In this document: positions 26,142-36,012 of the stretch, piece by piece
How the letters are laid out: every line of letters begins with the position of its first letter
Numbering within the stretch: the first letter of the stretch is position 1
NCBI RefSeq assembly: GCF_011806425.1
Contig: NZ_JAATOV010000006.1
Location: forward strand, 248,001-312,000
Reading direction: 5' to 3'
DNA length: 64,000 nt
From: Thalassospira lucentensis
GTDB taxonomy: Bacteria > Pseudomonadota > Alphaproteobacteria > Rhodospirillales > Thalassospiraceae
Program-made: the position numbers and the translations under genes
Notes under the pieces: generated by a model
What the model saw: only the letters and a program-made list of their open reading frames with translations
What the model was told of the DNA's origin: nothing
Databases searched by the model: none

Positions 26142-27827
26142 TCAAATATCGATGGTGAACAAATCGATCGTTTGCGTCCGGCCCCGAATATCAAACGTCC
26201 CAAGGTCACGAAACGCGATCCCGTCTTCCTCAATCGCACCACAAAGGGCCTTTGTCGTTGCACTGATCAGGATTTCGGTGCGGGTTTCCTTGTTCATGTT
26301 TTCCAATCGGGATGCCAAATTGGCCGCGTCCCCCTGAATGGTGAAATCGACCCGGTCGCGCGATCCGACCGGCCCAGCAACCACCGGCCCGGTATGAATG
26401 CCAATTCTGGTTTTAATTTTCTGACCGCCGGCAAAGACGTGATCACGGCTAAGCTTTTGCATGGCAATGCCTGCGCGCACAGCATTGGCGGCATGATCTG
26501 GATCATCATGGACAACGTTAAATGCCGCATGCAGGGCATCACCAACATAGTTCAGAACCGCCCCGCCGTGATCGCGGATCGGGGCGTTGACCAGATCAAA
26601 ATATTCATTCAGCAATGAAATAACTTGGGCTGGTTCAAGTTGTTCTGCCATACGGGTAAAGCCACTGATATCGGTGAACATCACCGTGGCATAGCGAAGT
26701 TCCCCACCAGCACGTGGGTCGGCGTTGCGTTCACGTTCCATCGCCAGATGAACCACATCCTGACTGACATACCGTTCAAACGCGCGGCGCATGCGGTCCT
26801 TTTCAGATAGGCCGTCCGCCATACGGTTAAATTCAAACGCAAGTTTGCCTGCTTCGTCGTCGCTTGTGACGGCGATGCGGGTATCGACCTTGCCTTGCCT
26901 AATATCACGCACTGCCTCGGTCAGGCGGCCGATTGGTGATGTCAGGGTGCGGGTGATGAAATACAGGCACAAGACGGCGGCGGTTTCGGTGGCGATCACA
27001 TCCAAAATCACCGCCTGTTGAACGGTTAAACCCTGCGTGGCGCGAATTTCACGAAACACTGTTAAGTCCAACAAAATCGCCAGCGATGAAATCAAGGTCA
27101 GGGCCAAAATCACAACCGCCAACCGATAGCCAATTCGCGCCCGACCCGGACGGAAATTAAATCCCCACTTGGTATGGATATCGTGCTTGATGGTTTCGCA
27201 GCACGCCGCGGCTGCAAAGAAGGCATAAATGGCAAAATGCGCCGCATAGGCAAACGCGAACCACAGGCTGCCATATAGTTTGGTGATGGCGGGAACCTGT
27301 TCAGACAATTCAGGATTGGTGTTAAAAACGCCCAATCCAAACGCCGAAACAGAATAGATCACACCCACGACAAACGCCCAAATCGACGATACCAATGCCA
27401 AGTGGCGCAACCGTCTTACACCCGGGCCGATGCGTTGCCGGGTGTCGGTGTTTAAGCCGGTAATCAGGTGACTAATGGGACGAAACAATACCCACGCACC
27501 AAGCGCGTTTAGACCGACCAAGATCGTGATGTTAACAAGTGCCGCGCGCCAAATCAGCGATGTATTGCCAGAAATCAGCACATAGGCCCCGGAAAAACAC
27601 ACATCAATGATCGCCATCCCGATCAGGGCACGGATATAGCGCAGCACAAATGGCGTTGCGGGCGCAGCTGACCAATACCGATGGTCTGTATCGGCGTCTT
27701 TATTGCGATTGGCCTTGCGCGCAATGTCATCCGTGATGTGCGGATCGCCTGTGTTTAAGTTTTTGTCGATGGTGCGTGTGTCCTGTGGCACGGCTTTTCC
27801 AATCGTTTTCTTTTCATACGATACCAC
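26142..27827 (-). CDS. Membrane class III adenylate/guanylate cyclase with HAMP domain
   Basis: The 561-residue reading frame starts at GTG 27827, where no strong ribosome site is visible. A GTG at residue 13 is an alternative. Six hydrophobic segments lie near 66-86, 95-116, 145-165, 185-208, 235-257 and 272-293. A HAMP linker (about 292-345) follows, then the catalytic domain from 375 to the end. Metal-binding aspartates are D386 in MFTDISGF and D430 in YVGDAL. RVDFTIQGDAANLASRLE contains the conserved base-recognition/transition-state stretch. Both metal aspartates are kept, so it should be active as a homodimer. cAMP is more likely than cGMP, but unproven. The stimulus sensed by the membrane part is unknown. 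Confidence 0.92.
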   Translation of the reverse strand: MVSYEKKTIGKAVPQDTRTIDKNLNTGDPHITDDIARKANRNKDADTDHRYWSAAPATPFVLRYIRALIGMAIIDVCFSGAYVLISGNTSLIWRAALVNITILVGLNALGAWVLFRPISHLITGLNTDTRQRIGPGVRRLRHLALVSSIWAFVVGVIYSVSAFGLGVFNTNPELSEQVPAITKLYGSLWFAFAYAAHFAIYAFFAAAACCETIKHDIHTKWGFNFRPGRARIGYRLAVVILALTLISSLAILLDLTVFREIRATQGLTVQQAVILDVIATETAAVLCLYFITRTLTSPIGRLTEAVRDIRQGKVDTRIAVTSDDEAGKLAFEFNRMADGLSEKDRMRRAFERYVSQDVVHLAMERERNADPRAGGELRYATVMFTDISGFTRMAEQLEPAQVISLLNEYFDLVNAPIRDHGGAVLNYVGDALHAAFNVVHDDPDHAANAVRAGIAMQKLSRDHVFAGGQKIKTRIGIHTGPVVAGPVGSRDRVDFTIQGDAANLASRLENMNKETRTEILISATTKALCGAIEEDGIAFRDLGTFDIRGRTQTIDLFTIDI

Positions 27828-27924
27828 AGGTCGTCAGGTTCATTTTACCGCGATCACATCGCTGAAAGTCTGGTTGGCACGCCACGTTTCCATATCTATG
27901 ATGCGCCAGGGAGAACGCGACATC

Positions 27925-28797
27925 ATGCAATTTAGTCTTCGGCAATATCGATCAGAAGCCGCAAGCCATAGCCATACCGATTTTCATCAGATCATCATTT
28001 CTGATTTGGGGCTTTTGGAATTGGAAATTGAAGGACGCGGCGGCGCGGTCAGCGGGACGCGGTTGGCATTTGTGCCCGCCGGGGACACGCATGCCTATCG
28101 TGCGCAGGGGCTAAACAGGTTTTTGGTGCTTGATGTCGACACCGATCTTGCCAAGCGCGCTGGCATCGAAGCCCTTTGGCATCGCAATGCCAATGCATCG
28201 CCCTATCTTCAAATTGCAAACGGCCAGCAGGCGGCCCTGTCCGATCTGTTGCGTACGGTTACCTCATCCCGACAGGCCGGGGCGCCGATCAGTTTATCCA
28301 GTCGGGTGGGCGACTGCGGAACGTTGATCGATGATCTGTCTGGCGAGGAGGGCATTGTCTGCAACAGCCTGTTGCGGGTTTTGGCCGGAACATCAGCCGC
28401 CTCAATCGGCTTAACCGCCAAAGCCAGCACTCACAATGGCCTCTCTTTGATCCCGCCGCGTTTGCAGCGGGTTCTTGATTGGGCCGAATTGCGGTTGGCT
28501 GATCCGATTTCGGTATCAGATATGGCCGCCGTCGCGGTTCAGTCTGAAAGCAGCTTTTTTGATACTTTTCAGCGATATATCGGCACAACGCCGATGCGTT
28601 GGTTGACCGAGCAAAGGTTGCTTGCCGCGCGCCATTTGCTGATGGCATCGGGCAAAGATATCGCGATTGGCGACCTTGCCGTGCAAGTTGGCTTTACCGA
28701 TCAAAGCGCGTTCTCGCGTGCATTCTCGCGCCGGTTTGGTTGCTCACCGCTAAAAATGCGGATGCAAGGCGCCGTTGATTTAGCAGCCTTTAATTAA
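27925..28797 (+). CDS. AraC-family regulator with cupin sensor
   Basis: I start at ATG 27925, after GGGAGA at 10 bp (290 residues). The longer frame back to 27703 would overlap the divergent cyclase gene. The N-terminal half is a cupin-like domain (SHSHTDFHQIIIS, FVPAGDTHAYRAQG). The C terminus is a double HTH: ISVSDMAAVAVQSESSFF and IAIGDLAVQVGFTDQSAFSRAF, ending with RRFGCSPLKMR. It lies 112 bp upstream of an EamA exporter on the same strand. AraC/EamA pairs of this layout usually mean local control of the exporter, which is the likely role here. Confidence 0.9.
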   Translation: MQFSLRQYRSEAASHSHTDFHQIIISDLGLLELEIEGRGGAVSGTRLAFVPAGDTHAYRAQGLNRFLVLDVDTDLAKRAGIEALWHRNANASPYLQIANGQQAALSDLLRTVTSSRQAGAPISLSSRVGDCGTLIDDLSGEEGIVCNSLLRVLAGTSAASIGLTAKASTHNGLSLIPPRLQRVLDWAELRLADPISVSDMAAVAVQSESSFFDTFQRYIGTTPMRWLTEQRLLAARHLLMASGKDIAIGDLAVQVGFTDQSAFSRAFSRRFGCSPLKMRMQGAVDLAAFN

Positions 28798-28909
28798 CGG
28801 TATTATCCCGTCTCAAAAGATCGCCTCTGTATCTGGCCGTAAGCTCCACATCCGGAGTTTCAGCACAGACAGAAACCGCGCATCTGTTCAATGATCGCCC
28901 CGCGATTAG

Positions 28910-29824
28910 ATGAAACTTGGGATGGCGTTGATGTCATTGGCTGCACAAAAATCAAAAGCAACCTTTGTGGGTATGATTGCCGTGGTGCTCTGGGCGCTCT
29001 TGGCGCTTTTCACCACAGAGGTCAGCGCCATCCCGCCTTTTCAGTTAGTCAGTCTGTGCTTTGCGGTTGCAGCCGTCTTTAGTTTTGTCTGGATTGTGCT
29101 GAGCGGCAAAAACCCACGCCTTATTTTGCGACAGCCACCGGGGGCTTGGGTGCTTAGTGTCGGCGGGCTGTTTGGCTATCACTTTTTCTATTTCGTTGCC
29201 TTGGCAAATGCCCCGGCGGTCGAGGCCAGTTTGATTGCCTATCTTTGGCCACTGCTAATTGTGGTTTTTTCGGCTCTGCTGCCGGGGGAAACACTGCGGT
29301 GGTATCATGTGGCTGGCGGCTTTCTTGGTCTGTGTGGTGCGGCGTTGCTGGTGACCAAAGGGCAGGGGATTGCGTTTGATCCGGCCTTTGGGCTTGGTTA
29401 TGGGGCGGCGATTATCTGTTCGTTGCTATGGTCGGGCTATTCCGTTTTGAACCGTCGATATGGTGCCGTTCCGGTCGAAGCGGTATGTGGCTTCTGTGCC
29501 GGGGCGGCTGTGCTTGGTTTCGTTACGCATTTGGGTATGGAAAGCTGGGTAATGCCAAATGTGCGGCAATGGTTGGCAATCATCGGATTGGGACTTGGCC
29601 CGGTGGGCGCGGCATTCTTTGTCTGGGATTTTGGCACAAAACACGGCGATATTCAGGTGCTCGGTGTGGCGGCATATGGCGCGCCACTTCTAAGCACGAT
29701 TTTGCTGGTTGTGTTTGGTAAGGCCGATGCCACGCCTGCTGTCGCACTTGGTTGTTTGTTTATTGTCGGCGGGGCGCTTGTGGCATCGCGCGATATGATT
29801 TTGCGATCCCGGCGTAAGGCATAG
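28910..29824 (+). CDS. EamA-family exporter, YddG-like
   Basis: The 304-residue protein has ten predicted helices. The segment VEASLIAYLWPLLIVVFSALL and the overall pattern resemble YddG, the aromatic amino acid exporter, more than RhaT or the other DMT proteins in this window. ATGs at 28910, 28922 and 28931 are all possible. None has a strong ribosome site, and I keep the first. An AraC regulator precedes it by 112 bp. Aromatic or other amino acid export is a family-based guess. Confidence 0.85.
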   Translation: MKLGMALMSLAAQKSKATFVGMIAVVLWALLALFTTEVSAIPPFQLVSLCFAVAAVFSFVWIVLSGKNPRLILRQPPGAWVLSVGGLFGYHFFYFVALANAPAVEASLIAYLWPLLIVVFSALLPGETLRWYHVAGGFLGLCGAALLVTKGQGIAFDPAFGLGYGAAIICSLLWSGYSVLNRRYGAVPVEAVCGFCAGAAVLGFVTHLGMESWVMPNVRQWLAIIGLGLGPVGAAFFVWDFGTKHGDIQVLGVAAYGAPLLSTILLVVFGKADATPAVALGCLFIVGGALVASRDMILRSRRKA

Positions 29825-30020
29825 CGGTTTACCGCGCTGCGGACCACGCAATTGGGCCGAAATTTTAAGGCCTTCGCCAGTTGACGGGCGGTTGAACGGT
29901 ACGCTCGTCATCGGGAAACAGGGCGGATATTTGCCCTGTGCACTGTTACGCAAATGACTTATAGTCACCTCTGGCTTGGGAGGGCGCATTTCTAAATTTA
30001 CAGGCACCAAGGATACATAA

Positions 30021-31772
30021 ATGACGCAGGTGAAAGCGGACATTGCACAGGATTTGAAGTTGGCAATGTCGGCGGGCGAATTTGACAAGGCAGCCAAAAT
30101 TGGCGCCCGTATCCTCCGACTGCATCCAAAACGAACCGACATCCAAATCATGACCGCCGTAAGCGAGTTGCAGGGCAAGATGCCCGCACAGGCGGGGCAA
30201 CGGTTGCGGCGTATCTTTCGCAATTTGGCACCCGACGATCGTTTTTTCGTGCCAGTGACGCAAAACTTAATCCAATATGCTGAGCGAACTGGTGATTTTG
30301 AGGCCGTCGAAGCCGCGTTTGAACAGCGCTATCGCGCTGCCCCCCAGTACGGCGTTTTTGCGTGTCTCCTTGCCGAAGTTATTTTTCGCCATCAAACCCA
30401 TTTAAGTCCGGGCCGAAGCTTTGCCCCACAGCTAGATTATGCGGTGGAAATTTTGGCAAAAATACCGGAGGCCGACCCGCATCAAATCGATGCCCAGATA
30501 TTGCTGGCGCGCATTTTCCTGTATCAAGATCACCATCAAAAGGCATCTGACCTTCTGGCCAAGATCGCGCAGAAGCAGCCAAATAACTTAGCACTGCGCG
30601 AACAACTGGCATCAACCTATGCCTTTGCCGGGCAGGTCGACAAAGCGGTTTCCACCTGCCTTACGATCATTGATGAATTTCCAGATTGCGGTGCGCAGCC
30701 CTACAATATCGTTTCATTCATGCGTGCCGCTGATTTACCAGAAAATACGCGGGATGTGTTAGGCGCGATTATCAATACGCCAAACGCCCCGTATGATCAG
30801 GTTTACAAGGCTTCCTTTGTGCTTGCCCGCATGGACGAGGCAGCGGGTGATATGAAATCAGCATTTGATTGGTACCAAGTCGGCCATGCCGCAAGCCGCA
30901 AAGCCCGTCCCATCGATATGACGGCGGAGCTTCATGAGATGGAGCTGATTGCAGAACTGGCGCGCAAGGCGGCTTCTGAGCAGGAAGATGCAAAAACGGA
31001 TTTGGTCGCAGAAGAAGACGGACCCAAACCCAAACCGATCTTTATCGTTGGAATGCCGCGGTCTGGCACGACCCTAAGTGAACGTATTTTGGGTGCGCAT
31101 CCAGATGTCTATGCCGCCGGCGAAATCGGCGATCTGGCAAAGGCTCTGATCGAAGTGGTCGGACGTGGCACCATGTCCGAGCAGATCGCCCGTCTGAGCC
31201 CGAAAAACATAGTCGAGGTGCGAAAACGCTACCTTGCGGCAATGAAGGGCTATGCGCCTAATGCGCGCTTTGTTGTGAACAAAACACCAGCCAATTTTTT
31301 GCGGGTAGAGGCTATTCGCCGGGTCTTTCCCGATGCGCCAATTCTTCACACCCATCGTCATCCGTTGGCAACCTGTCTTTCGCTTTATACAACGCCATTT
31401 GCCAACCCAATGCGGTTTGCCGATGATTTGGGTGATTTAACCGATTATTACCGTGCCTACGAAAACCTGATGAAGGTGTATTTCGAGACCGACCGAAACG
31501 GGATGCTTTTTGATTTGCCCTACGAAGATTTAGTGGCAGATCCCGAAACGGTTGGGAAGGCATATCTGGCCCATTGTTGTTTGGACTGGCATCCGGCGTG
31601 TTTGGAATTTTATCGCAATGACAAAGCCGCAACCACGGCCAGTATGATTCAGGTGCGCCGCCCCATCTATACTGATTCCCTTGGAAAATGGCAGCGGTTT
31701 AAGCCCTATATCGGTCCATTGGCGGACCTTGATCTGGCTACGTCCGCATTGGACAAAACACCTGGCGAATAA
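30021..31772 (+). CDS. TPR protein with C-terminal sulfotransferase domain
   Basis: The 583-residue protein has an N-terminal half (about 1-300) of helical TPR-like repeats with alternating A/L/Y positions. From about residue 337 a sulfotransferase domain follows: PIFIVGMPRSGTTLSERIL is the 5'-phosphosulfate loop that binds PAPS, and ILHTHRHPLATCLSLY fits the 3'-phosphate-binding region. This fused layout is common in alphaproteobacteria, and its sulfate acceptor is usually unknown (cell-surface glycan, lipid or protein). No signal peptide is seen. It is followed 93 bp later by the deaminase gene, with no shared function apparent. Confidence 0.9.
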   Translation: MTQVKADIAQDLKLAMSAGEFDKAAKIGARILRLHPKRTDIQIMTAVSELQGKMPAQAGQRLRRIFRNLAPDDRFFVPVTQNLIQYAERTGDFEAVEAAFEQRYRAAPQYGVFACLLAEVIFRHQTHLSPGRSFAPQLDYAVEILAKIPEADPHQIDAQILLARIFLYQDHHQKASDLLAKIAQKQPNNLALREQLASTYAFAGQVDKAVSTCLTIIDEFPDCGAQPYNIVSFMRAADLPENTRDVLGAIINTPNAPYDQVYKASFVLARMDEAAGDMKSAFDWYQVGHAASRKARPIDMTAELHEMELIAELARKAASEQEDAKTDLVAEEDGPKPKPIFIVGMPRSGTTLSERILGAHPDVYAAGEIGDLAKALIEVVGRGTMSEQIARLSPKNIVEVRKRYLAAMKGYAPNARFVVNKTPANFLRVEAIRRVFPDAPILHTHRHPLATCLSLYTTPFANPMRFADDLGDLTDYYRAYENLMKVYFETDRNGMLFDLPYEDLVADPETVGKAYLAHCCLDWHPACLEFYRNDKAATTASMIQVRRPIYTDSLGKWQRFKPYIGPLADLDLATSALDKTPGE

Positions 31773-31865
31773 CCCGGAAAAAAGTTTGCAGCGTGACGTC
31801 TTAGGGGACTTCGGGCTAAAAAGGTTTCATACAACAAGAAATTTTAAAAACGCCGGAGTGCGCTG

Positions 31866-32840
31866 ATGACATTGAAACTCCCAAAAGCAGAGCTGCATTT
31901 GCATCTTGAAGGTGCAATGACGCCGTCACTTGTACGATCCTTTGCCAAGCGTAATGGCCTGACATTGCCCGATGATATTTATGATGATCAGGATCGTTAT
32001 ATCTGGTCGGATTTTCCTGAGTTTCTTAAAAGTTTTGATAAAGCCAGTGCCGCCATCCGCACCAAGCAGGATTATGCTGATCTGACGCATTTTTACCTGA
32101 CGGAGCAGGCCAAGGCAGGCGCGCTTTATGTTGAACTATTTTGTTCGCCAACTCATGCCGCCGACTGCGGGATTTCGTTTGATGATCATCTTGAAGGGGT
32201 GGTTGATGGCATTGACCGCGCCCAAAAGGAATGCGGCATCATTGGCCGGATCATCATGACATGTGTCCGCCATGTTGGCGGGGATATCGCGCTTAAGGTA
32301 GCCAAAGAAACGGTTGCCTGCGGCCACCCCTATATCGTTGGGTTTGGCATGGGCGGCAATGAAAGCATGTTTTCCCAAGAAACATTCTATCCGGCTTTTA
32401 AAATTGCCGCTGATGCCGGATTGGGCTGCACCACCCACGCAGGGGAGGTCGAAGGACCACAAAGTGTTTGGGATGCAATTGATAAGCTGCCTGTAACCCG
32501 GATCGGTCATGGTGTGCGGTCTATCGAAGATCCGAAATTGGTCGAAACCCTTGCCAAGCGCGGCATTGTTCTTGAAGTCTGTCCGGGGTCAAACATCGCG
32601 CTTTCGGTCTATCCCGATTACGCCGCACATCCGCTTCGTAAACTTTATGATGCCGGGGTGAAGGTCACGCTGGGCTCAGATGATCCGCCGTTCTTCTTTA
32701 CGACTTTGGCCGATGAATATCAGCGCGCACAGGATGATTTCGGCTTTAGCGATGCGGAGCTGATCGGTCTTACCCGCACCGCACTTGAGGCCGCATTTGT
32801 TGACGACGTCACCAAGGCAGAACTGATTGCCAAACTTTAA
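31866..32840 (+). CDS. add: Adenosine (or adenine) deaminase family
   Basis: A 324-residue metal-dependent deaminase. Zinc ligands appear in AELHLHLEGAM (residues 9-19), THAGEVEGP (histidine and catalytic glutamate region) and GSDDPPFF (aspartate pair). RIGHGVRSI holds the conserved histidine. It converts adenosine to inosine, or adenine to hypoxanthine. The SDDPPFF motif differs from both the classical STDDP and the adenine deaminase SDDPAYF forms, so substrate choice between adenosine and adenine stays open. A strong terminator follows 57 bp downstream. Confidence 0.88.
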   Translation: MTLKLPKAELHLHLEGAMTPSLVRSFAKRNGLTLPDDIYDDQDRYIWSDFPEFLKSFDKASAAIRTKQDYADLTHFYLTEQAKAGALYVELFCSPTHAADCGISFDDHLEGVVDGIDRAQKECGIIGRIIMTCVRHVGGDIALKVAKETVACGHPYIVGFGMGGNESMFSQETFYPAFKIAADAGLGCTTHAGEVEGPQSVWDAIDKLPVTRIGHGVRSIEDPKLVETLAKRGIVLEVCPGSNIALSVYPDYAAHPLRKLYDAGVKVTLGSDDPPFFFTTLADEYQRAQDDFGFSDAELIGLTRTALEAAFVDDVTKAELIAKL

Positions 32841-32896
32841 ATCGCACTTGAATTTTTAGTGTGGGATTTCGATAAATCCGACCTGATCCGTCATTT

Positions 32897-32930
32897 AAAC
32901 AGCGCCCGGTTTTCGTCGGGTGCTGTTTTT
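32897..32930. terminator. Terminator between the deaminase and hydrolase genes
   Basis: A 12-bp stem with one G-U pair, AAACAGCGCCCG (32897-32908) with CGGGTGCTGTTT (32917-32928), is followed by TT on the plus strand. It lies between convergent genes and can serve both. Confidence 0.8.
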
Positions 32931-32933
32931 GTA

Positions 32934-33854
32934 TTAAGCCGGATGTCGGGCGACGTGGGCATCGAATGTTTGCCAAAACTGATCGCGATAGATGTCGCGT
33001 TCTTGCAGAACTTCGTGCCGCGCCCCGGGGATGTCGGTGACGGTGATATTTGGATGATCGTCAAAAAGGGCGTGGGTTGTGCTGTTTGACACGACCTGAT
33101 CATTGCCCGCAAGCACCATGGTGATGGGGGGCAAAGGCGGGCGCGGTGCCGTGGCAGCGAATTTTTGGGCAACACTAGCCTGTGTGCGAAAACACGCATT
33201 AAGCCACCCAGCAGATACGCCACCAATCACAAGATCGGGTTGCGATGTCAGCGACGCAACATTGCGTTCATACCGCGCCTGGTCAGACGTCAAAAGGTTT
33301 TCCGGCGCAAAGGGGCGCAACGGCGACATCAATTTTTGCCCCGGAAGGTATCGACGATCAAGGCCGTACCGACACAGGTTGGCTGACAAAATCTTTGCTG
33401 CCTTTGAAAACCAGTTCGGCCCACCCATGCCAAAAAACGGCGCAATCATCACCACGCTTTGCCAAAGATCAGGATTTAAAAGCAGCATATTCATCGCCAC
33501 CAACCCACCGGTCGAATGGGTCAAAACCATTGGGCAGACAATGTTGTGATGGCGTTTAAGGTCATCGATCACGCAGGCGGTATCCGCCATATAGTCGCCT
33601 ACATCTCTCACGTAACCCATCGTGGGGTCCGGTGTGGCGCGGTCCGATCCGCCTTGGCCGCGAAAATCAAATGTCACGCAGCCAAAGCCACGCCGGGTAA
33701 GGTCATCGGCGGTTTCTTCGTAGCGTTCAACATATTCGCCGCGCCCCTGAAGGATCAGGATATAGCGATCTGATTTCGGGTCCGTCGGGGGATGAATGCC
33801 ATAGCGCAGGCGCACACCATCTTTGTCGATTGCCTCATGAAACGAAAATGGCAT
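32934..33854 (-). CDS. Alpha/beta hydrolase, lysophospholipase/monoacylglycerol lipase-like
   Basis: A 306-residue cytosolic hydrolase of the serine aminopeptidase S33 (Hydrolase_4) group. The nucleophile elbow is THSTGG, the oxyanion region is LQGRGEYVERYEE, and GCVTFDFRGQGGSDR is the family's D-x-R-G-x-G-x-S motif. An aspartate in LAGNDQVVSN and a histidine in GARHEVLQE complete the triad. This resembles PldB-type lysophospholipases. Substrate not proven. It converges on the deaminase and shares its terminator. Confidence 0.88.
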   Translation of the reverse strand: MPFSFHEAIDKDGVRLRYGIHPPTDPKSDRYILILQGRGEYVERYEETADDLTRRGFGCVTFDFRGQGGSDRATPDPTMGYVRDVGDYMADTACVIDDLKRHHNIVCPMVLTHSTGGLVAMNMLLLNPDLWQSVVMIAPFFGMGGPNWFSKAAKILSANLCRYGLDRRYLPGQKLMSPLRPFAPENLLTSDQARYERNVASLTSQPDLVIGGVSAGWLNACFRTQASVAQKFAATAPRPPLPPITMVLAGNDQVVSNSTTHALFDDHPNITVTDIPGARHEVLQERDIYRDQFWQTFDAHVARHPA

Positions 33855-33943
33855 TTACGCGTGTGTCCTGACTTTCAATTGAATAGGTATTCTCATCCGT
33901 GCGGGCGAGAAGAACATGTTTCTAGGAGGGATTATTTCAAAGT

Positions 33944-35260
33944 TTATTTCACTGTGACGGTGGGCGCCATGGCACGGGCAACCGCGATGAAATGGGTGAT
34001 TTTTTCCATCATCTCGTCAAAGTCCGGGTTAAAGGTCGCGCGGCGCAATGTGCCCGGTGTCGCACCCTCTAGCAGGTTGCGCTCCCCGTAAAACGCGCTG
34101 GGTGCGGTAAGGCATTTTTCCTTGTCTTTGTCTGTTTCATAGTGACCGCAATCTGAATAAGCACCATCCAGCCCGTAAACCGGATTGCTCGGCGAAAGCG
34201 TGATACCGGTATGGGCATGGTTCAGGGTTCTTAAATCGGCATTGGCGGAGTCAACACGATCGACGTCATCGCAAACATTTTTGTCGTCAGGGATTTGAAT
34301 TTCGCCCTGATACCACAGCATCTGCCGGTTTTCTGACGTGACTTTTTCGCAAAACACATCAAGGGAAACCAAAGGATCAACCGTTTGATCATCTGAGCTG
34401 ACCGCCATAAAGACCGGAATATCTATCGGGCCGATGGCTCCGTCGCGGAACGGCGATGTCAGAAGCTGAAATTCCGCTGCCGCATTCATCGCCATGGCGC
34501 CATATTTGCCCGGATCATTGTTTTGTCCCTGACCGACCCAGTCTTTGACGTAACGAACATAGGGCGTCAGCCACGCCATGCCGCTATGCGCCGCAAGGCC
34601 TGGCGACAACATTACAAGGGCCGCAAGCCGGTCGTCATGGTCCGGCATATCGTAATAGCGCCCAATCAGGGCTGCGCCAGCGGAATAGCCAATGGGGATA
34701 ATGTGTTCGATATCCGGGCCAAAGGATTCAACGCCGAATTTTATCGTGGCGAGCCAGTCTTCATAGCTGACATCCATCAAATCTGCTGGCACCGTGCCGT
34801 GCCCCGGAAGCAGAACGCCATGAAATGACGCGCACGGATAGTTTTTCTGCAACGCATCGCGCACATCGTCCAGCCAATAGGGGCTGTCGGTCAGGCCATG
34901 AACCAAAACAAATCCAAGATTTTCTCCGCGCGATAACAGGGCATCTCCGCGTGCACAGGTGTTCTGATCTGGCGCGATCTCATACGGGGCACGCATTTCA
35001 ACAACGTCATCCAGGCTAAAGGACCCAAAGGGTTCTTTTTCATCGGCAAAGCGGCTGCGCTGTAAAACGTTACGAAGTTGGCTGCGAGTATTTTTGACAT
35101 AGTCAGAAAACGACATATCGGGCGAGGGGGCTGTAATGGCAGAACCCGACGGCGTTAATGCATCTGCATGCGCATTTTGGTGTGCACCGGACGCCGCAAG
35201 AAGGCCGGTTGCGATACTGATAAAACACAGGCACGAACGTATCGGGTTATTGGCATACAT
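33944..35260 (-). CDS. Secreted alpha/beta hydrolase
   Basis: Start set at ATG 35260 with GGAGA at 7 bp. The in-frame extension to 35389 is basic and overlaps a terminator. The 438-residue protein begins with a signal peptide (CLCFISIATGLLAASGA...HADA). The hydrolase core has FVLVHGLTDSPYW, LLPGHGT and the nucleophile elbow IGYSAGAAL. Several cysteines (NTCARG, YPCASF, DCGHYE, EKCLTAP) may form disulfides in the periplasm. The substrate is unknown, and the size and cysteines distinguish it from the cytosolic hydrolase next door. Confidence 0.83.
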   Translation of the reverse strand: MYANNPIRSCLCFISIATGLLAASGAHQNAHADALTPSGSAITAPSPDMSFSDYVKNTRSQLRNVLQRSRFADEKEPFGSFSLDDVVEMRAPYEIAPDQNTCARGDALLSRGENLGFVLVHGLTDSPYWLDDVRDALQKNYPCASFHGVLLPGHGTVPADLMDVSYEDWLATIKFGVESFGPDIEHIIPIGYSAGAALIGRYYDMPDHDDRLAALVMLSPGLAAHSGMAWLTPYVRYVKDWVGQGQNNDPGKYGAMAMNAAAEFQLLTSPFRDGAIGPIDIPVFMAVSSDDQTVDPLVSLDVFCEKVTSENRQMLWYQGEIQIPDDKNVCDDVDRVDSANADLRTLNHAHTGITLSPSNPVYGLDGAYSDCGHYETDKDKEKCLTAPSAFYGERNLLEGATPGTLRRATFNPDFDEMMEKITHFIAVARAMAPTVTVK

Positions 35261-35333
35261 GGGGCGTCTCCGGGCCGGGGCGATTGATCTTATTCTTTTA
35301 AGCTTAACGTGCTGTGTGCCGCGGCGCGAGTAT

Positions 35334-35362
35334 GAAAAAAAGCGGCCCGTTAAGACCGCTTT
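35334..35362 (-). terminator. Terminator of the OsmC-family gene
   Basis: On the minus strand AAAGCGG pairs with CCGCTTT (35339-35345 and 35356-35362) and is followed by a run of T. It lies 46 bp after the OsmC stop and before the secreted hydrolase gene. Confidence 0.78.
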
Positions 35363-35407
35363 GATTTTGGAATGTTTTAGGGGCTGCAACGCCGCTTGAT
35401 ATTGCGG

Positions 35408-35812
35408 TTATTCCATGATTTCCCAGCTATGGGTAACCTCTGCCGCCTTTGACAGCATGATTGAGGCTGAGCAATATTTTTCCGCTGACAATTCGACCGC
35501 ACGCCCAATTTTGGTTTCGTTGAGGTTTTCGCCCTTCACTTTGAAATGAAGGTGGATTTTGGTGAAAACCTTGGGATCGGTTTCGGCCCGTTCTGCTTTG
35601 ACGTCGGTCACAACGTCCAAAACGTTTTCACGGCCTTTTTTAAGGATGTGCACCACATCAATAGACGAACAGCCAGCAACCCCAAGCAGAAGCATTTCCA
35701 TCGGACTGGGACCAAAACCGTTTTCCCGGTTGCCATCCATAACAACACCGTGTCCGCTGCCACTGGTGCCGGTGAAGGTCAGGTTTTCAAGCCACTTTAC
35801 CCGTGCTTCCAT
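35408..35812 (-). CDS. OsmC/YhfA-family peroxiredoxin-like protein
   Basis: ATG 35812 follows AGGAAT at 8 bp, giving 134 residues. The sequence GPSPMEMLLLGVAGCSSIDVVHIL carries the first family cysteine, and EKYCSASIMLSKAAEVTHSWEI carries the second. These match the YhfA subgroup of OsmC proteins, small dimeric thiol enzymes or thiol-reactive sensors linked to organic hydroperoxide handling. It is a single-gene unit with its own terminator. Confidence 0.92.
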   Translation of the reverse strand: MEARVKWLENLTFTGTSGSGHGVVMDGNRENGFGPSPMEMLLLGVAGCSSIDVVHILKKGRENVLDVVTDVKAERAETDPKVFTKIHLHFKVKGENLNETKIGRAVELSAEKYCSASIMLSKAAEVTHSWEIME

Positions 35813-36012
35813 GATCAAATTCCTATTTGTGAAATACAGTTAACCCATGCTCTAGCGCGGTTCGCGCGCAGCTGCAATATGTGATCACGCGGAATACGAA
35901 AGATCGGGAGGGATTAATGCGCTTGGCGGTGCTAAACTGTTATTGGAGTTTTTACTTTCGGACGCGATACTTAACGGACAAATTCGACCCTTATGGTTAA
36001 GGAGTAAAGGTC

